This document shows, one piece after another, positions 27,095-35,872 of a DNA stretch of 64,000 bases. This stretch comes from DATGZX01 sp035296965 (GTDB taxonomy: Bacteria > Planctomycetota > Planctomycetia > Gemmatales > Gemmataceae). The notes beneath the pieces were generated by a model, which was not told the origin of the DNA, did no database searches, and saw nothing but the letters and a program-made list of their open reading frames with translations. Position 1 is the first letter of the stretch, and the number at the start of each line of letters is the position of its first letter. Both the position numbers and the translations under genes were made by a program. The stretch lies in NCBI GenBank assembly GCA_035296965.1, contig DATGZX010000175.1, forward strand, positions 1-64,000, written 5' to 3'.

Positions 27095-27460
27095 ATGCCT
27101 GAGAGCAAGAAGAGCATTCGCGAACAATTTGGGATCGATTTTCTGCTCGGCCAAAAGGAAGCCGCGAAGGCGACCCCTTTCTCCGCGCCGGCCGGCGAGT
27201 CCATGGGGCTCGTCGACAAGGCCAAGCAGGTGCGCCTGATGGCCAAAGTGCTCAAACCACTGGGTGCCGCGCCGGACGCGCAATGCCATCTCGCTGATCT
27301 GATGGATCCGACGGGTCTGGACCTCCCGGACCTGCTCAAGGTCGAGGAGACACTCGAGAAAAACCAGCTCGTGACCGTGGTCAGCCGGGACCGGCTGGGC
27401 AACCACTTGATCCAAATCACCCCACAGGGTCGTGAGTTTCTTGAGGATTTGAACATCTAA
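27095..27460 (+). CDS. Hypothetical protein, winged-helix-like (121 aa)
   Basis: I do not recognise the family. Residues about 45-121 (PDAQCHLADLMDPTGLDLPD; LLKVEETLEKNQLVTVV; RLGNHLIQITPQGREFLEDL) look like a compact winged helix: helix, helix, beta wing and the ITPQGREFL ending seen in small DNA-binding proteins. ATG at 27095 is used because AGGAAGG lies seven bases upstream; a TTG at 27077 is the longer option. It is nine bases before a membrane protein gene and must be co-transcribed with it. Confidence 0.75.
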   Translation: MPESKKSIREQFGIDFLLGQKEAAKATPFSAPAGESMGLVDKAKQVRLMAKVLKPLGAAPDAQCHLADLMDPTGLDLPDLLKVEETLEKNQLVTVVSRDRLGNHLIQITPQGREFLEDLNI

Positions 27461-27469
27461 GAGGTCGCC

Positions 27470-28603
27470 ATGCTGTTCGCCCTCCTTTTCGGCAGTGCCG
27501 CCGCCGCGGTGCTGGCATACTTCGCCAGCCGTCGTTTCGAATCCGAGCACCACATTCTCCGCGCCGCTTGCTACACGGCCGTGGCCGCCCTCATTCCGCC
27601 GCTCGTCTACACACTCATCGAATTTAAGCAGCTCGACGCTGTCTATTGGTGGGCCGTGCCCCTGGCGGCGCTGCTTGCTTTGCTCTTCTTTCTGACGCGC
27701 GACAGCCAGTTGCCGTGGGCCGTCAGCTACGGCGTGCGCGGGCTACGGGTTTGGGTCTTTGTCCTGTTGGCCTCTGCCGCAGGCTACGGCGCTATGTTGC
27801 GCTACACGCAGGCCGATTGGTACTTTTGGACGGCAGTCTTCTTCGGCGTGCTGGTGGGCGCCTCAGAGATTATCTCGCGCTACCGGGACGAGCCGGGGGC
27901 GGCGCTCCTGAGTTTGCCCGGCCTGGTTTACCTGAGCATCAACGGGGCCCTTTCGGCAGCCGCGTATGGTCTGCTGCGCTGCTACCGGGAAAGCCTGTTC
28001 CCTGCCATCAAGGATGACCCGCTGATGACCAGCATCATTGCCGGCTTCGGGGCGATGGTCGTCATGCGCTCGAAGATCTTCAGTTTCAAAACCGCCAGCG
28101 GCGAAGATTTTGCCGTCGGCCCGGACGCCGTGATCACGATTTTTCTGCGCTCGGTGGACCGTGCTATCGACCGCTGGCGGTCGATCAATCGGCAACGTTT
28201 GGTCTTCCGCACGACGCAGAACATCGCCTTCTCCAGCCGGATCGCGGATTTCTTCAAGGGAAACGTGGCGGCCTATCAAAACCTCAGCAACGAGGAAAAG
28301 GGCGAACTGAAGAACGCCATTGAAGACGTGTCGAAGCAAGCCGACCTTGACCCGCAGCTCAAGCTGATGGCCATAGCGTTCGGTTTCCTGAATATCAGCG
28401 GCGAGGGGAACTATACCGAACTCATGGAGGACCTGCGTACGTTTCTAAACCAGCCGTTGCCCACGCCACCCGCGCCTACGCCCGCCTCGGCGACTCCCGC
28501 GCCTGCGATTCCCGCGGCGCCCGCATCCACGCCGCCCCCGCCTGCGCCCACTTCCACCGCTCCGGCGCCTACGACTCCGGTGTCACCTGCATCACCACCC
28601 TGA
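27470..28603 (+). CDS. Membrane protein with Pro-rich tail (377 aa)
   Basis: Six or so membrane helices lie in residues 1-185 (LFALLFGSAAAAVLAYFAS; AACYTAVAALIPPLVYTLIE; WVFVLLASAAGYGAML). A cytoplasmic region (about 195-320) follows, with possible helical bundle sequence (AFSSRIADFFKGNVAAYQNL). The last 50 residues are nearly all Pro, Ala and Thr (PTPPAPTPASATPAPA), a flexible tail. Family not recognised. It follows the winged-helix-like protein by nine bases. Confidence 0.75.
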   Translation: MLFALLFGSAAAAVLAYFASRRFESEHHILRAACYTAVAALIPPLVYTLIEFKQLDAVYWWAVPLAALLALLFFLTRDSQLPWAVSYGVRGLRVWVFVLLASAAGYGAMLRYTQADWYFWTAVFFGVLVGASEIISRYRDEPGAALLSLPGLVYLSINGALSAAAYGLLRCYRESLFPAIKDDPLMTSIIAGFGAMVVMRSKIFSFKTASGEDFAVGPDAVITIFLRSVDRAIDRWRSINRQRLVFRTTQNIAFSSRIADFFKGNVAAYQNLSNEEKGELKNAIEDVSKQADLDPQLKLMAIAFGFLNISGEGNYTELMEDLRTFLNQPLPTPPAPTPASATPAPAIPAAPASTPPPPAPTSTAPAPTTPVSPASPP

Positions 28604-28957
28604 GAACACGCGCACTGCTGCAATTGAGCGCCGGCTGCCATGCCCACTGCTCTTGCGTGCGCATGGCATCTATGACGGATCCGTTGTTACCCGGCGCCGC
28701 ACCCGCGCGGAAAGACAGTCTCTCGGCCTGGTCAGTTTAAGCCCGTACCCCACCGCGCCGGAGATGCGGAGTGTCGAGGAGAAGGCCCGCACCGGCAGTG
28801 CGGGAATCAGCAACCCACCTATCTGCGACTGAAATTCCGCGCTTGGTTCTCTTGAACCCGAAGCAAAGACCGACTAGCCTGGCAAGGCTTTTCGTTGCAT
28901 GATTCATCTGCCCCATTCACGGGCAGACCGTGCCGCGGTTCTTCGAGGGCAATCACC
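28604..28957. other. Intergenic region without visible features
   Basis: 354 bases. I see no gene with a ribosome-binding site, no clear hairpin and no member of the repeat families found elsewhere. Some frames upstream of the zinc-ribbon gene are open but look non-coding. Confidence 0.45.
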
Positions 28958-30160
28958 ATGCCGATTCTCGTCGTATGTGAAGTGTGTGGCAAGAAATTGA
29001 AAGCTCCGGATGATTACGCGGGACGCAAGGCCAAGTGCGCCCAATGCGGCAATATTATCCACATCGGCATTCCCGCCGATGCGGAGCCGCAGCCCCAGCC
29101 GAAACCGCCGGAGCGGGAAGAGCGCGCCCAGCGTTTGCCAACCAAACCCAAGGCACAGGAGCCGGAGGAAGCTGAGAGCGTTGAACCAGGCGACGAGTTG
29201 GAAAAGCCGAAGAAGAAAAAGAAAAAAAAGAAGAAACGAAGAAGCCAGCCCGAACAAAGCGTCCCAGAGTGGGTCTGGTGGACCGGCGGCCTGCTTGGCA
29301 CTATCGCCGCCATGTTCATCGCCGCGGCGGTGTTGTTCCAAACAGGACACCCGTTGCTGGTGACCTTTATCGCCCTCCGGGTGGCCATCATGATGCCCAT
29401 CAGCATCGTTATCTTGATTATCAGCCTGGTTATTAGCAGCGCTATTGTCGGCGGGATCGACTTCAGCGAGTTATCCGTGGTTATTCCCAAAGCGCTAATC
29501 CTGCTTTTGGTGACCAGCCCGATTTACGCGATTCCGTGCATCGGCGGGTTCCTGGCGCTTCCCATTTGGTTCATCGGGCTGATGCTCGTGTTCCGCTTGG
29601 AGATTTGGGAAACCCGCGTACTGGTAGCCGTCAATTGGGTTCTGAACTGGGTCGCGTTTGTTTTCGTGCTGAGTCTCATCATCAATCTTATTGGGCTCGC
29701 CGCCAGACTCCCTGGCGACTTGAAGATTCCACTGCCGCATCGGGCAGCCAACCGGCAGGAGGCAATCGATCTCAAAGCGATTCAATCGCTGGGAGGATCG
29801 TACGAACCGGAGGTCGCGGAGAACCCGGACTCGCCAATCGTGGAAATCAGTCTGTCAGGCAGCCGCGCCACTGATGCAGACCTTATACCCGTCACACATT
29901 TCTCCAAGCTGAAAGTGCTCAAACTGGACAAGACCCAGATCACGGACAGTGGGCTGGCTAAACTGAAAGGTTTGGCAGAACTGAAGAATCTGGACCTCTC
30001 GCGCACGCGGATTACCGATGCCGGTTTGGAGCACCTCAAAGACATGAAGCAGCTAGAGATTCTATCCTTGGCAGGCACCTCGGTGACCAATGACGGAGTC
30101 AAGAAGCTCCGCGAAGCGCTCCCGAAGACGGACATCGTGTCACGAGAGCAAGGCCAGTAG
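28958..30160 (+). CDS. Zinc-ribbon, poly-Lys, membrane and LRR protein (400 aa)
   Basis: Four parts are visible. A zinc ribbon spans residues 1-35 (CEVCGKKLKAPDDYAGRKAK, then CAQCG). A charged linker follows with an unbroken run of lysines (KPKKKKKKKKKRR near 85-97). Four to five membrane helices span about 115-265. The tail holds three leucine-rich repeats (VLKLDKTQITDSGLAKLKGL; NLDLSRTRITDAGLEHLKDM). Similar zinc-ribbon and LRR pieces are common in planctomycetes. GAGGG precedes the ATG by eight bases; a longer frame from 28895 lacks such a site. Role unknown, perhaps membrane-linked interaction. Confidence 0.8.
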   Translation: MPILVVCEVCGKKLKAPDDYAGRKAKCAQCGNIIHIGIPADAEPQPQPKPPEREERAQRLPTKPKAQEPEEAESVEPGDELEKPKKKKKKKKKRRSQPEQSVPEWVWWTGGLLGTIAAMFIAAAVLFQTGHPLLVTFIALRVAIMMPISIVILIISLVISSAIVGGIDFSELSVVIPKALILLLVTSPIYAIPCIGGFLALPIWFIGLMLVFRLEIWETRVLVAVNWVLNWVAFVFVLSLIINLIGLAARLPGDLKIPLPHRAANRQEAIDLKAIQSLGGSYEPEVAENPDSPIVEISLSGSRATDADLIPVTHFSKLKVLKLDKTQITDSGLAKLKGLAELKNLDLSRTRITDAGLEHLKDMKQLEILSLAGTSVTNDGVKKLREALPKTDIVSREQGQ

Positions 30161-30375
30161 AGTATTTCGTAAGTCAGCCGGTGGCGTCAGAGCCCGGAGC
30201 GTGACAGGATAGTGCATCTTCTCGAAGGAGAAATCGTAACCGGGCCCGAAGTCGCTCGCATGCTCACGCAAGAGCCGTGAGCATGGCACCAAGCGTCATC
30301 ACGCCAGACCACCGTTGACGTTCATCGTTGCATCTTTCGCGGCCTCCAGCCTAAATGACGGTGCGGGATTCGGCT

Positions 30376-30423
30376 GTAGGTCAGGTTTCCAACCTGACCG
30401 GACAGATTGGAAATCTGTCCTAC
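30376..30423. repeat. Twin-hairpin dispersed repeat
   Basis: Two perfect nine-base hairpins lie back to back: GGTCAGGTT-TCC-AACCTGACC (30379-30399) and GGACAGATT-GGA-AATCTGTCC (30400-30420), framed by GTA and TAC. The two loops are complementary, so the whole unit is nearly a palindrome. It lies in the 363-base gap before the 487-aa protein. The form is typical of short intergenic repeats and could also end transcription from upstream. Confidence 0.9.
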
Positions 30424-30523
30424 GCAGCTGCCGAATCAAGCACGCTGATATAGCTTCTGGCTATGATGACGCCTGAAAGGCCGCGAGGGCCGGACGCCCG
30501 CGTTTTGCGTGAGGGGCCAGTCT

Positions 30524-31984
30524 ATGAGCCAGCTTTCTAGCCCACCGTTGCCCTTGTCAGGCGGCCGTTCATCCAGGCTGGGCAAACGCGTCGCTTGGGG
30601 TTTGCTTTTGTTGTTCGTCAGTGCCGGCGGCTGGTCGATTTATCATTATTTCATCAACGACAAGGGGCTGTCCGCGGTCGTCGCTCGGATCGATCAGACG
30701 GACCCTGGCTGGCGTCTTAGGGAACTGGAGGCCGCCCGGCCAGCCGTCGCCGACCGCGAGAATGCGGCAGCCGTCGTGTTGGCGGCGCAGCCACTCGTTC
30801 CCAAAGGCTGGCTGAGGCCGGCCGTTGGCCAGGGTCCCGGTCTGGCGGAAGCCATCCAGCAACTAGCGCCTGTCGTGCAGCTCAATGACAGCCAAGTCGG
30901 GGAGCTTCGTGCAGCACTGGCGCTGGCCGAGCCCGCATTGGCAGAATCCCGCAGATTGGCAGGTATGCCACGAGGGCGCTATGGCATCGTTTGGAGCCCG
31001 GACGCCATTGGCACTCTGCTGCCGCACCTGGAGGCCGTTCGGGAGATCGCAAGATTATTGAGCACTGATGCTGTGCTCCAGGCCCAGGATGGCCAAATGC
31101 ATGCGGCGCTAACGGCCTGCAAAGCAGCGGTGAACGCCGGCCGGTCGGTGGGTGACGAACCCTGTGCCATATCGCAACTTGTCCGGTTGGCGAGTGTCGA
31201 AATGGGATTGCGCGGCATGGAACGGGCTCTCGCCCAGGGCACGCCGTCCAAGTCGGACCTGGAAGAACTGCAGCATCTCCTGGAAGATGAAGAACGACAG
31301 CCGTTGCTGTTGATCGCCGTTCGTGCCTGGCGCGCAATGATGCACCAAGCGCTGGAGGTCATGGCCTCACGCCGATTCAATCGCCGGTTTTATGGAATTC
31401 AAAATCCGCACCTTGTTCCGGATGCTGCCATGAACCTTGTTGATTCCGTCATCGCACGCAGCAGCCATGCAGCGTACTTGCGCTATTTGACCGAGTATGT
31501 GGAGATTGCGAAGCTGCCTCCTGAGCAAGTGAACGCCCGGCTGCCCCAATTGCAAAAACCAAAAGCCGAGCTGCCTGCCTTCTTGGCAGCTCTGACCAAG
31601 GGCGATCATCACAAAATTGGCGAACGCTTTTTGAAGAATCTCGCATTGCTTCGCTGCGCGAGCGCGGGGCTGGCGGTGGAGCGCTACAGGCAGGAACAGC
31701 AGCACTGGCCGGACAAGCTGGCTGACCTGGCTCCCAGGTTTGTTGCCCAGGTGCCGTCTGACCCATTCGACGGCGCCCCGCTGCGTTTCCGGCGGCTGGA
31801 CGACGGCGTAGTAATCTACACCCTGAATGAAGAAGGCAAGGATAACGGCGGTAATCTACTTTCTGCAGGCAATGGCTCCAACAGCAAAGCTCCGGCGTTT
31901 CGCTTGTGGGATGTCGGCAGCCGGCGCCAACCGGCAGCCAAGCCGTCCTCGGGAGCACACGTCCCGCAGATCGACAAGCGCTGA
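30524..31984 (+). CDS. Membrane-anchored hypothetical protein (486 aa)
   Basis: One helix near the N-terminus (VAWGLLLLFVSAGGWSIYHY, residues about 24-43) anchors a large, mainly helical outer part. The C-terminus (WPDKLADLAPRFVAQVPSDP, then FDGAPLRFR and VVIYTLNEEGKDNGG) is a motif seen in planctomycete secreted proteins and resembles the tail of type II pseudopilin-like proteins. No catalytic motif is visible. The ATG at 30524 has GAGGGG seven bases upstream, better than the in-frame ATG at 30509. It converges with the sigma-WD40 gene, 25 bases apart. Confidence 0.75.
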   Translation: MSQLSSPPLPLSGGRSSRLGKRVAWGLLLLFVSAGGWSIYHYFINDKGLSAVVARIDQTDPGWRLRELEAARPAVADRENAAAVVLAAQPLVPKGWLRPAVGQGPGLAEAIQQLAPVVQLNDSQVGELRAALALAEPALAESRRLAGMPRGRYGIVWSPDAIGTLLPHLEAVREIARLLSTDAVLQAQDGQMHAALTACKAAVNAGRSVGDEPCAISQLVRLASVEMGLRGMERALAQGTPSKSDLEELQHLLEDEERQPLLLIAVRAWRAMMHQALEVMASRRFNRRFYGIQNPHLVPDAAMNLVDSVIARSSHAAYLRYLTEYVEIAKLPPEQVNARLPQLQKPKAELPAFLAALTKGDHHKIGERFLKNLALLRCASAGLAVERYRQEQQHWPDKLADLAPRFVAQVPSDPFDGAPLRFRRLDDGVVIYTLNEEGKDNGGNLLSAGNGSNSKAPAFRLWDVGSRRQPAAKPSSGAHVPQIDKR

Positions 31985-32009
31985 ACGAATGGCGTGGCGC
32001 CCTCCAACA

Positions 32010-35000
32010 TCACCTCTCCAAGCGTTTTAGGGATTCCTTCGCCTCATGCGTCAGCCGAGTGCCTGGCGCTCCGTTTGCGACAGTCTGCAGGACTTGCTTG
32101 GCTTCCTTCGTGCCGATCTTTTCTAACGCTTCCACGGACCGTAGGGATCTCAACTCTTCAGACGAGCTGAATGGGACCTCCTGTTTTTCAATCAGCCTTT
32201 GCAAGCGTTGCCGCATCTCCAATGGTGGGGCCTTATCCAACGCCTGCCGCAGCATCGGCAGCGCGGGTTCGCCGAGCTTTTCCAACTCTTCGGTTGCTTT
32301 CTTACGCAGCGCGTACTGCTTGCTATCAAGGTCGGCAATGAGTTCGAGTACACGCTGGCGATGCACGCCAGCGACCGGCTTGAGTTGCTCCCTCAAGAAG
32401 GACACCGTATGCGCAGGGCACGCGATCAGCTTCTCCATCGATTGATATGCCCTGGCAGCGTCGTCCAATGCCAGATCGGCCCACCATGCCTTCATCTCTT
32501 GTGCTGTCGCAGTGCTGCCCTTGCCGGCAGGCGGCGACCCGCTGACGTCCCATAGCAGAACAGTGGAATCGCTACTTCCGGATGCCAGGATCTTGCCATC
32601 GGGCGAAAAGGCCAAGCAACGGACGTGTGATAAGTGGCCCTTCAGCAGCCGCCGAATTTGGCCGGTTGCGACTTCGGCAACGCCGACTAGCCCCCGCGAG
32701 TCTCCCCAGGCCACTATCCAACCGTCAGGTGAAAAAGCCATCGAGAACGTACGCGCTCCTGCCGGTAGTTCAATCCGGCGCTCCTTGCCGCTGCCGAGGT
32801 TTAGGAGCCGAATGTGACGGAAATCTTCAACCCAGGCGAGAGTATTGCCATCCGGGGAAAAGTTTCCGAAGCAGGCGTCCGCGCCGACCCACTTGCGTAG
32901 TTCCTTTCCTGTGCGAGTATCCCAAATATGGACTATTCCAAGAACTTGGGGCGGATCTCCTTCGACGGAGACCAGCATTTTTCCGTCGGGAGAGAACGGC
33001 CTGGGGTTGAGATAGCCACGCATGTTCGACTCAGAAAGCAACCTCTTACCCGTGACGGCATCATGAAAGGTCACCTCACCTCCATTGTCACCGGCTGCGA
33101 TCATGTGCCCGTCAGGAGAGTATGCGACACCGGTTCCAGAAAACGTATTCCATTTGTGAATCTCCTGGCCCGTGGAAGGATCCCAAATTCGGATACTCTT
33201 GTCGTGCCCCGCGGAGGCCAGGGACTTGCCGTCCGGTGCAAAGTCGACGCTCCAGACCCGTTGGCGATGCCCCTCAGCGAACCACCGAATCGGCTTGCCA
33301 GTGCTCGTTTGCCAGAGTCGGATGGCGCCTTCAATGCCGGCAGTGGCGATGGACTTCCCATCCGGTGAGAAAGCCACGGAATTGACGTAGCCGCCATGCT
33401 CAGGAAAAGAAAGGAGTTCCTTGCCGTTCGTTATATCGCAGATGCGGAGTGGAACGCCAACGCCACCGGAAATGAGTTTCCGGTTGTCCCGCGAGAAAGC
33501 CAGGGCGTCCACGCCGAAGAGGTGACCCGGCAGCCGGCGAATTTCGCGCCCCGTGGCCACATCCCAGAGTCGTACGGGACGGTTCTCCAAAATCTGCCCA
33601 TCCTTCCTTGCGTCTCCAGAGGCCAGCATCTTGCCGTCGAACGAAAAGGCGAGACTTGACGAACCTCCAACAGCATCGAAGTGGCGCACTTCCTTACCGT
33701 TGGCTCCTTCCCACAAACGGATCTTGGTATCCGTTTGGCCTGCGGTAGCCAACCTGCTCCCGTCCGGCGAGAACACCATAGCCGAAACTCTGCAAGGGTG
33801 GGCTTGGAAGTCGAACTTTCTACTTCCTCGGAGCACATCCCAAAGCTCCATCTTGCCGTCGCTTCCAGCCAGGGCGAGCGTAAGGCCATTGGGGGAGAAT
33901 GCGATGCAAGCGCCATCATTCAAGCCGGTTGTGAAACTGGTTCGCTCCACCCCCGTGGTCACGTCCCAGAGATGGGCGGTGTGATCATCGCAGAACGTTA
34001 CCAAAGTCTTGCCGTCCGGTGCGAAAGCGACCATCTGCGCTCTATGCTCGTTGAAACCGAGCGAGCGGAGTTCTGCACCTGTGCACAAATCCCAGAGGGT
34101 CGTGCGATTCTGCATAGTTTCTCTGACATACCCGGCGACGGCGAGTATCTTGGCATCCGGCGAGAGGTCGACGGCTCGGGCAACTTTGAACGCTGGCCCC
34201 TCGTAGCGGTGCAGCGGTTTGCCTGTCTTCCAATCCCATTGCGTAATGGTTAATCCATTCTCCGCATCTGCTACGGAGGAGACGGTTCTGCCGTCGGGAG
34301 AGGAGGTTAACAAGCGCAGTCCATTCCCTGGCCGCAACCGCACCGTCCCTAACCTGGCCTTGGCTCCACTCGGAAGGGGATCGCCATAGGAGTCGGTTCC
34401 CACTGGCCGGTCTGTTGTTGCAGTTGACTGACTCCCATTTCGTGCCATTGGCGTTGGCAGTGCTTCTGCCGCGGCCCCCGCACGCTTTTCGGCAAGTGCC
34501 TGGTGAATCGTCAGACCGACCCCGGCCGTGACGAGGACCAAGGCAAGGAACACCCGCGTCCACACGTTGATTGCCGAGATGCTCATCTCACGCAGGGCGC
34601 TCTTGACCAAAGCAGCCACAGGGCCCGAGATCGCCTCGGCAGCTTCGCTCTTGGCAAATCGACACGCCGCGTGCGTCGTGGCGGCCACAAGCCCGGCAGA
34701 TGCCCCTCCCATTGCCGCCTCAGCGGAAAGAGCCTTGGCCCCGAGCAGAGCCGAGAGAGTCAGTCCGCGCCGTGTCAGCCGGTCGCGCAGTAGATTTCGG
34801 CCCTGAGACAACCGGCTAGAGAGCGTGCCTTCCTTCCAGCCAAGTTCACGGGCTGCTTCTTCCCTGCCTTTGCCTTCCAGGCAGCAGAGCACAAAGGGCG
34901 CGCGATATTTCTCCGGCAAACGCCGCACTTCCTCGTCCAAGATCGCCTGCCATTCGCGGAAGGATGCTTCGGAGAGTGGAGATAGCCCTTCAGAGACACG

Positions 35001-35363
35001 CGACTGCATTTCATACTTGCGACGGCGCATGCCATGTCTCCTGGCGTTCCCGGCAGTGCGGTAGGCCACGCCGTGGAGCCAACTCGCGATGCATTCCCGC
35101 TCGCGGATAGAAGCGACTTTCCTGGCCAGGATAAGAAAAGTGGCCTGGAACGCGTCCTCGGCATCCTGCTCTTGTCGAAGCACATTCCGGCAAACAGTCA
35201 TCACCAACCCGCGATGACGCTGCACGAGGAGTGCGAACGCAGTTTCGTCGGCATGCGCGGCAAAGCGTCGGAGTAGCTCCGCGTCCGTCGGCTCAGCGAG
35301 GCGTGCCGAGCCGGCTAACCTGCGGATATGCCGCACCACTTTGCCCAGCTGCTTCGCGGCCAT
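32010..35363 (-). CDS. ECF sigma factor - WD40 repeat fusion protein
   Basis: 1117 aa. Residues about 20-195 form an ECF sigma factor: region 2 (DETAFALLVQRHRGLVMTVC, then QDAEDAFQATFL) and region 4 (LPEKYRAPFVLCCLEGKGRE, then EGTLSSRLSQGRNLLR). A hydrophobic helix (VFLALVLVTAGVGLTIH, near 268) implies membrane anchoring. Fourteen WD40-type repeats follow (for example TLWDLCTGAELRSL, RLWDVATGREIRRL, RIWDPSTGQEIHKW), and the tail (VLELIADLDSKQYALRKKAT) is a helical domain often found after WD40 in planctomycetes. This architecture is characteristic of Gemmata-like genomes. Whether it still acts as a sigma factor is unknown; no anti-sigma gene is adjacent. Confidence 0.92.
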   Translation of the reverse strand: MAAKQLGKVVRHIRRLAGSARLAEPTDAELLRRFAAHADETAFALLVQRHRGLVMTVCRNVLRQEQDAEDAFQATFLILARKVASIRERECIASWLHGVAYRTAGNARRHGMRRRKYEMQSRVSEGLSPLSEASFREWQAILDEEVRRLPEKYRAPFVLCCLEGKGREEAARELGWKEGTLSSRLSQGRNLLRDRLTRRGLTLSALLGAKALSAEAAMGGASAGLVAATTHAACRFAKSEAAEAISGPVAALVKSALREMSISAINVWTRVFLALVLVTAGVGLTIHQALAEKRAGAAAEALPTPMARNGSQSTATTDRPVGTDSYGDPLPSGAKARLGTVRLRPGNGLRLLTSSPDGRTVSSVADAENGLTITQWDWKTGKPLHRYEGPAFKVARAVDLSPDAKILAVAGYVRETMQNRTTLWDLCTGAELRSLGFNEHRAQMVAFAPDGKTLVTFCDDHTAHLWDVTTGVERTSFTTGLNDGACIAFSPNGLTLALAGSDGKMELWDVLRGSRKFDFQAHPCRVSAMVFSPDGSRLATAGQTDTKIRLWEGANGKEVRHFDAVGGSSSLAFSFDGKMLASGDARKDGQILENRPVRLWDVATGREIRRLPGHLFGVDALAFSRDNRKLISGGVGVPLRICDITNGKELLSFPEHGGYVNSVAFSPDGKSIATAGIEGAIRLWQTSTGKPIRWFAEGHRQRVWSVDFAPDGKSLASAGHDKSIRIWDPSTGQEIHKWNTFSGTGVAYSPDGHMIAAGDNGGEVTFHDAVTGKRLLSESNMRGYLNPRPFSPDGKMLVSVEGDPPQVLGIVHIWDTRTGKELRKWVGADACFGNFSPDGNTLAWVEDFRHIRLLNLGSGKERRIELPAGARTFSMAFSPDGWIVAWGDSRGLVGVAEVATGQIRRLLKGHLSHVRCLAFSPDGKILASGSSDSTVLLWDVSGSPPAGKGSTATAQEMKAWWADLALDDAARAYQSMEKLIACPAHTVSFLREQLKPVAGVHRQRVLELIADLDSKQYALRKKATEELEKLGEPALPMLRQALDKAPPLEMRQRLQRLIEKQEVPFSSSEELRSLRSVEALEKIGTKEAKQVLQTVANGAPGTRLTHEAKESLKRLER

Positions 35364-35453
35364 TACAGGGACTCCTGCGGGGAGATCAGCACCCTAGTAT
35401 AGTGTCCGCAGGGAGTGAAAACCGTCTGAGATTGTTTCTCTTGGAGGTGCTAC

Positions 35454-35666
35454 ATGAGAAAGAAGAACATGCCTGCCAACGCCGCCCCACCGCCAGGGTT
35501 TGGGTTCTGCCCCACCTGCATCTGCACGAACAACCCGAAGGCGGCCAGGCATGCCATGGATCTGTTCTCCTGTGAGGGGATGGAACTATCGATCCGAGAT
35601 ATCGTATTGCTCGCGGGGAGAAAATGCCATGACTTGCACACAGCCATCATTCATCATTCATCATGA
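35454..35666 (+). CDS. Small Cys-containing hypothetical protein (70 aa)
   Basis: TTGGAGG lies seven bases before the ATG, an excellent site, which is why I keep this short frame. The protein (start RKKNMPANAAPPPGFGF) has CPTCIC in residues about 23-28 and two further cysteines, perhaps a small metal site. It is divergent from the sigma-WD40 gene, whose start is 90 bases away. The last residues include repeat-like sequence (ATTCATCATTCATCATG). I do not recognise a family. Confidence 0.4.
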   Translation: MRKKNMPANAAPPPGFGFCPTCICTNNPKAARHAMDLFSCEGMELSIRDIVLLAGRKCHDLHTAIIHHSS

Positions 35667-35872
35667 TGGCCGGCCATGATGGAATGGAGAGAATGAACAC
35701 ATTTCGAGGGAGAGCGGCCAAACCCCAGAAAGTGCGGTAAACACGACTGACGGACAGGTTCATGGGCCCAGCACTCTCTCCTCGCCCACCCAGGACCAAT
35801 CCGGCAGCATAATGCCGGTTGGGCATGTGCGATCTCAATGATCCACTATGGCGGTAGCATGCCCACATCGCA

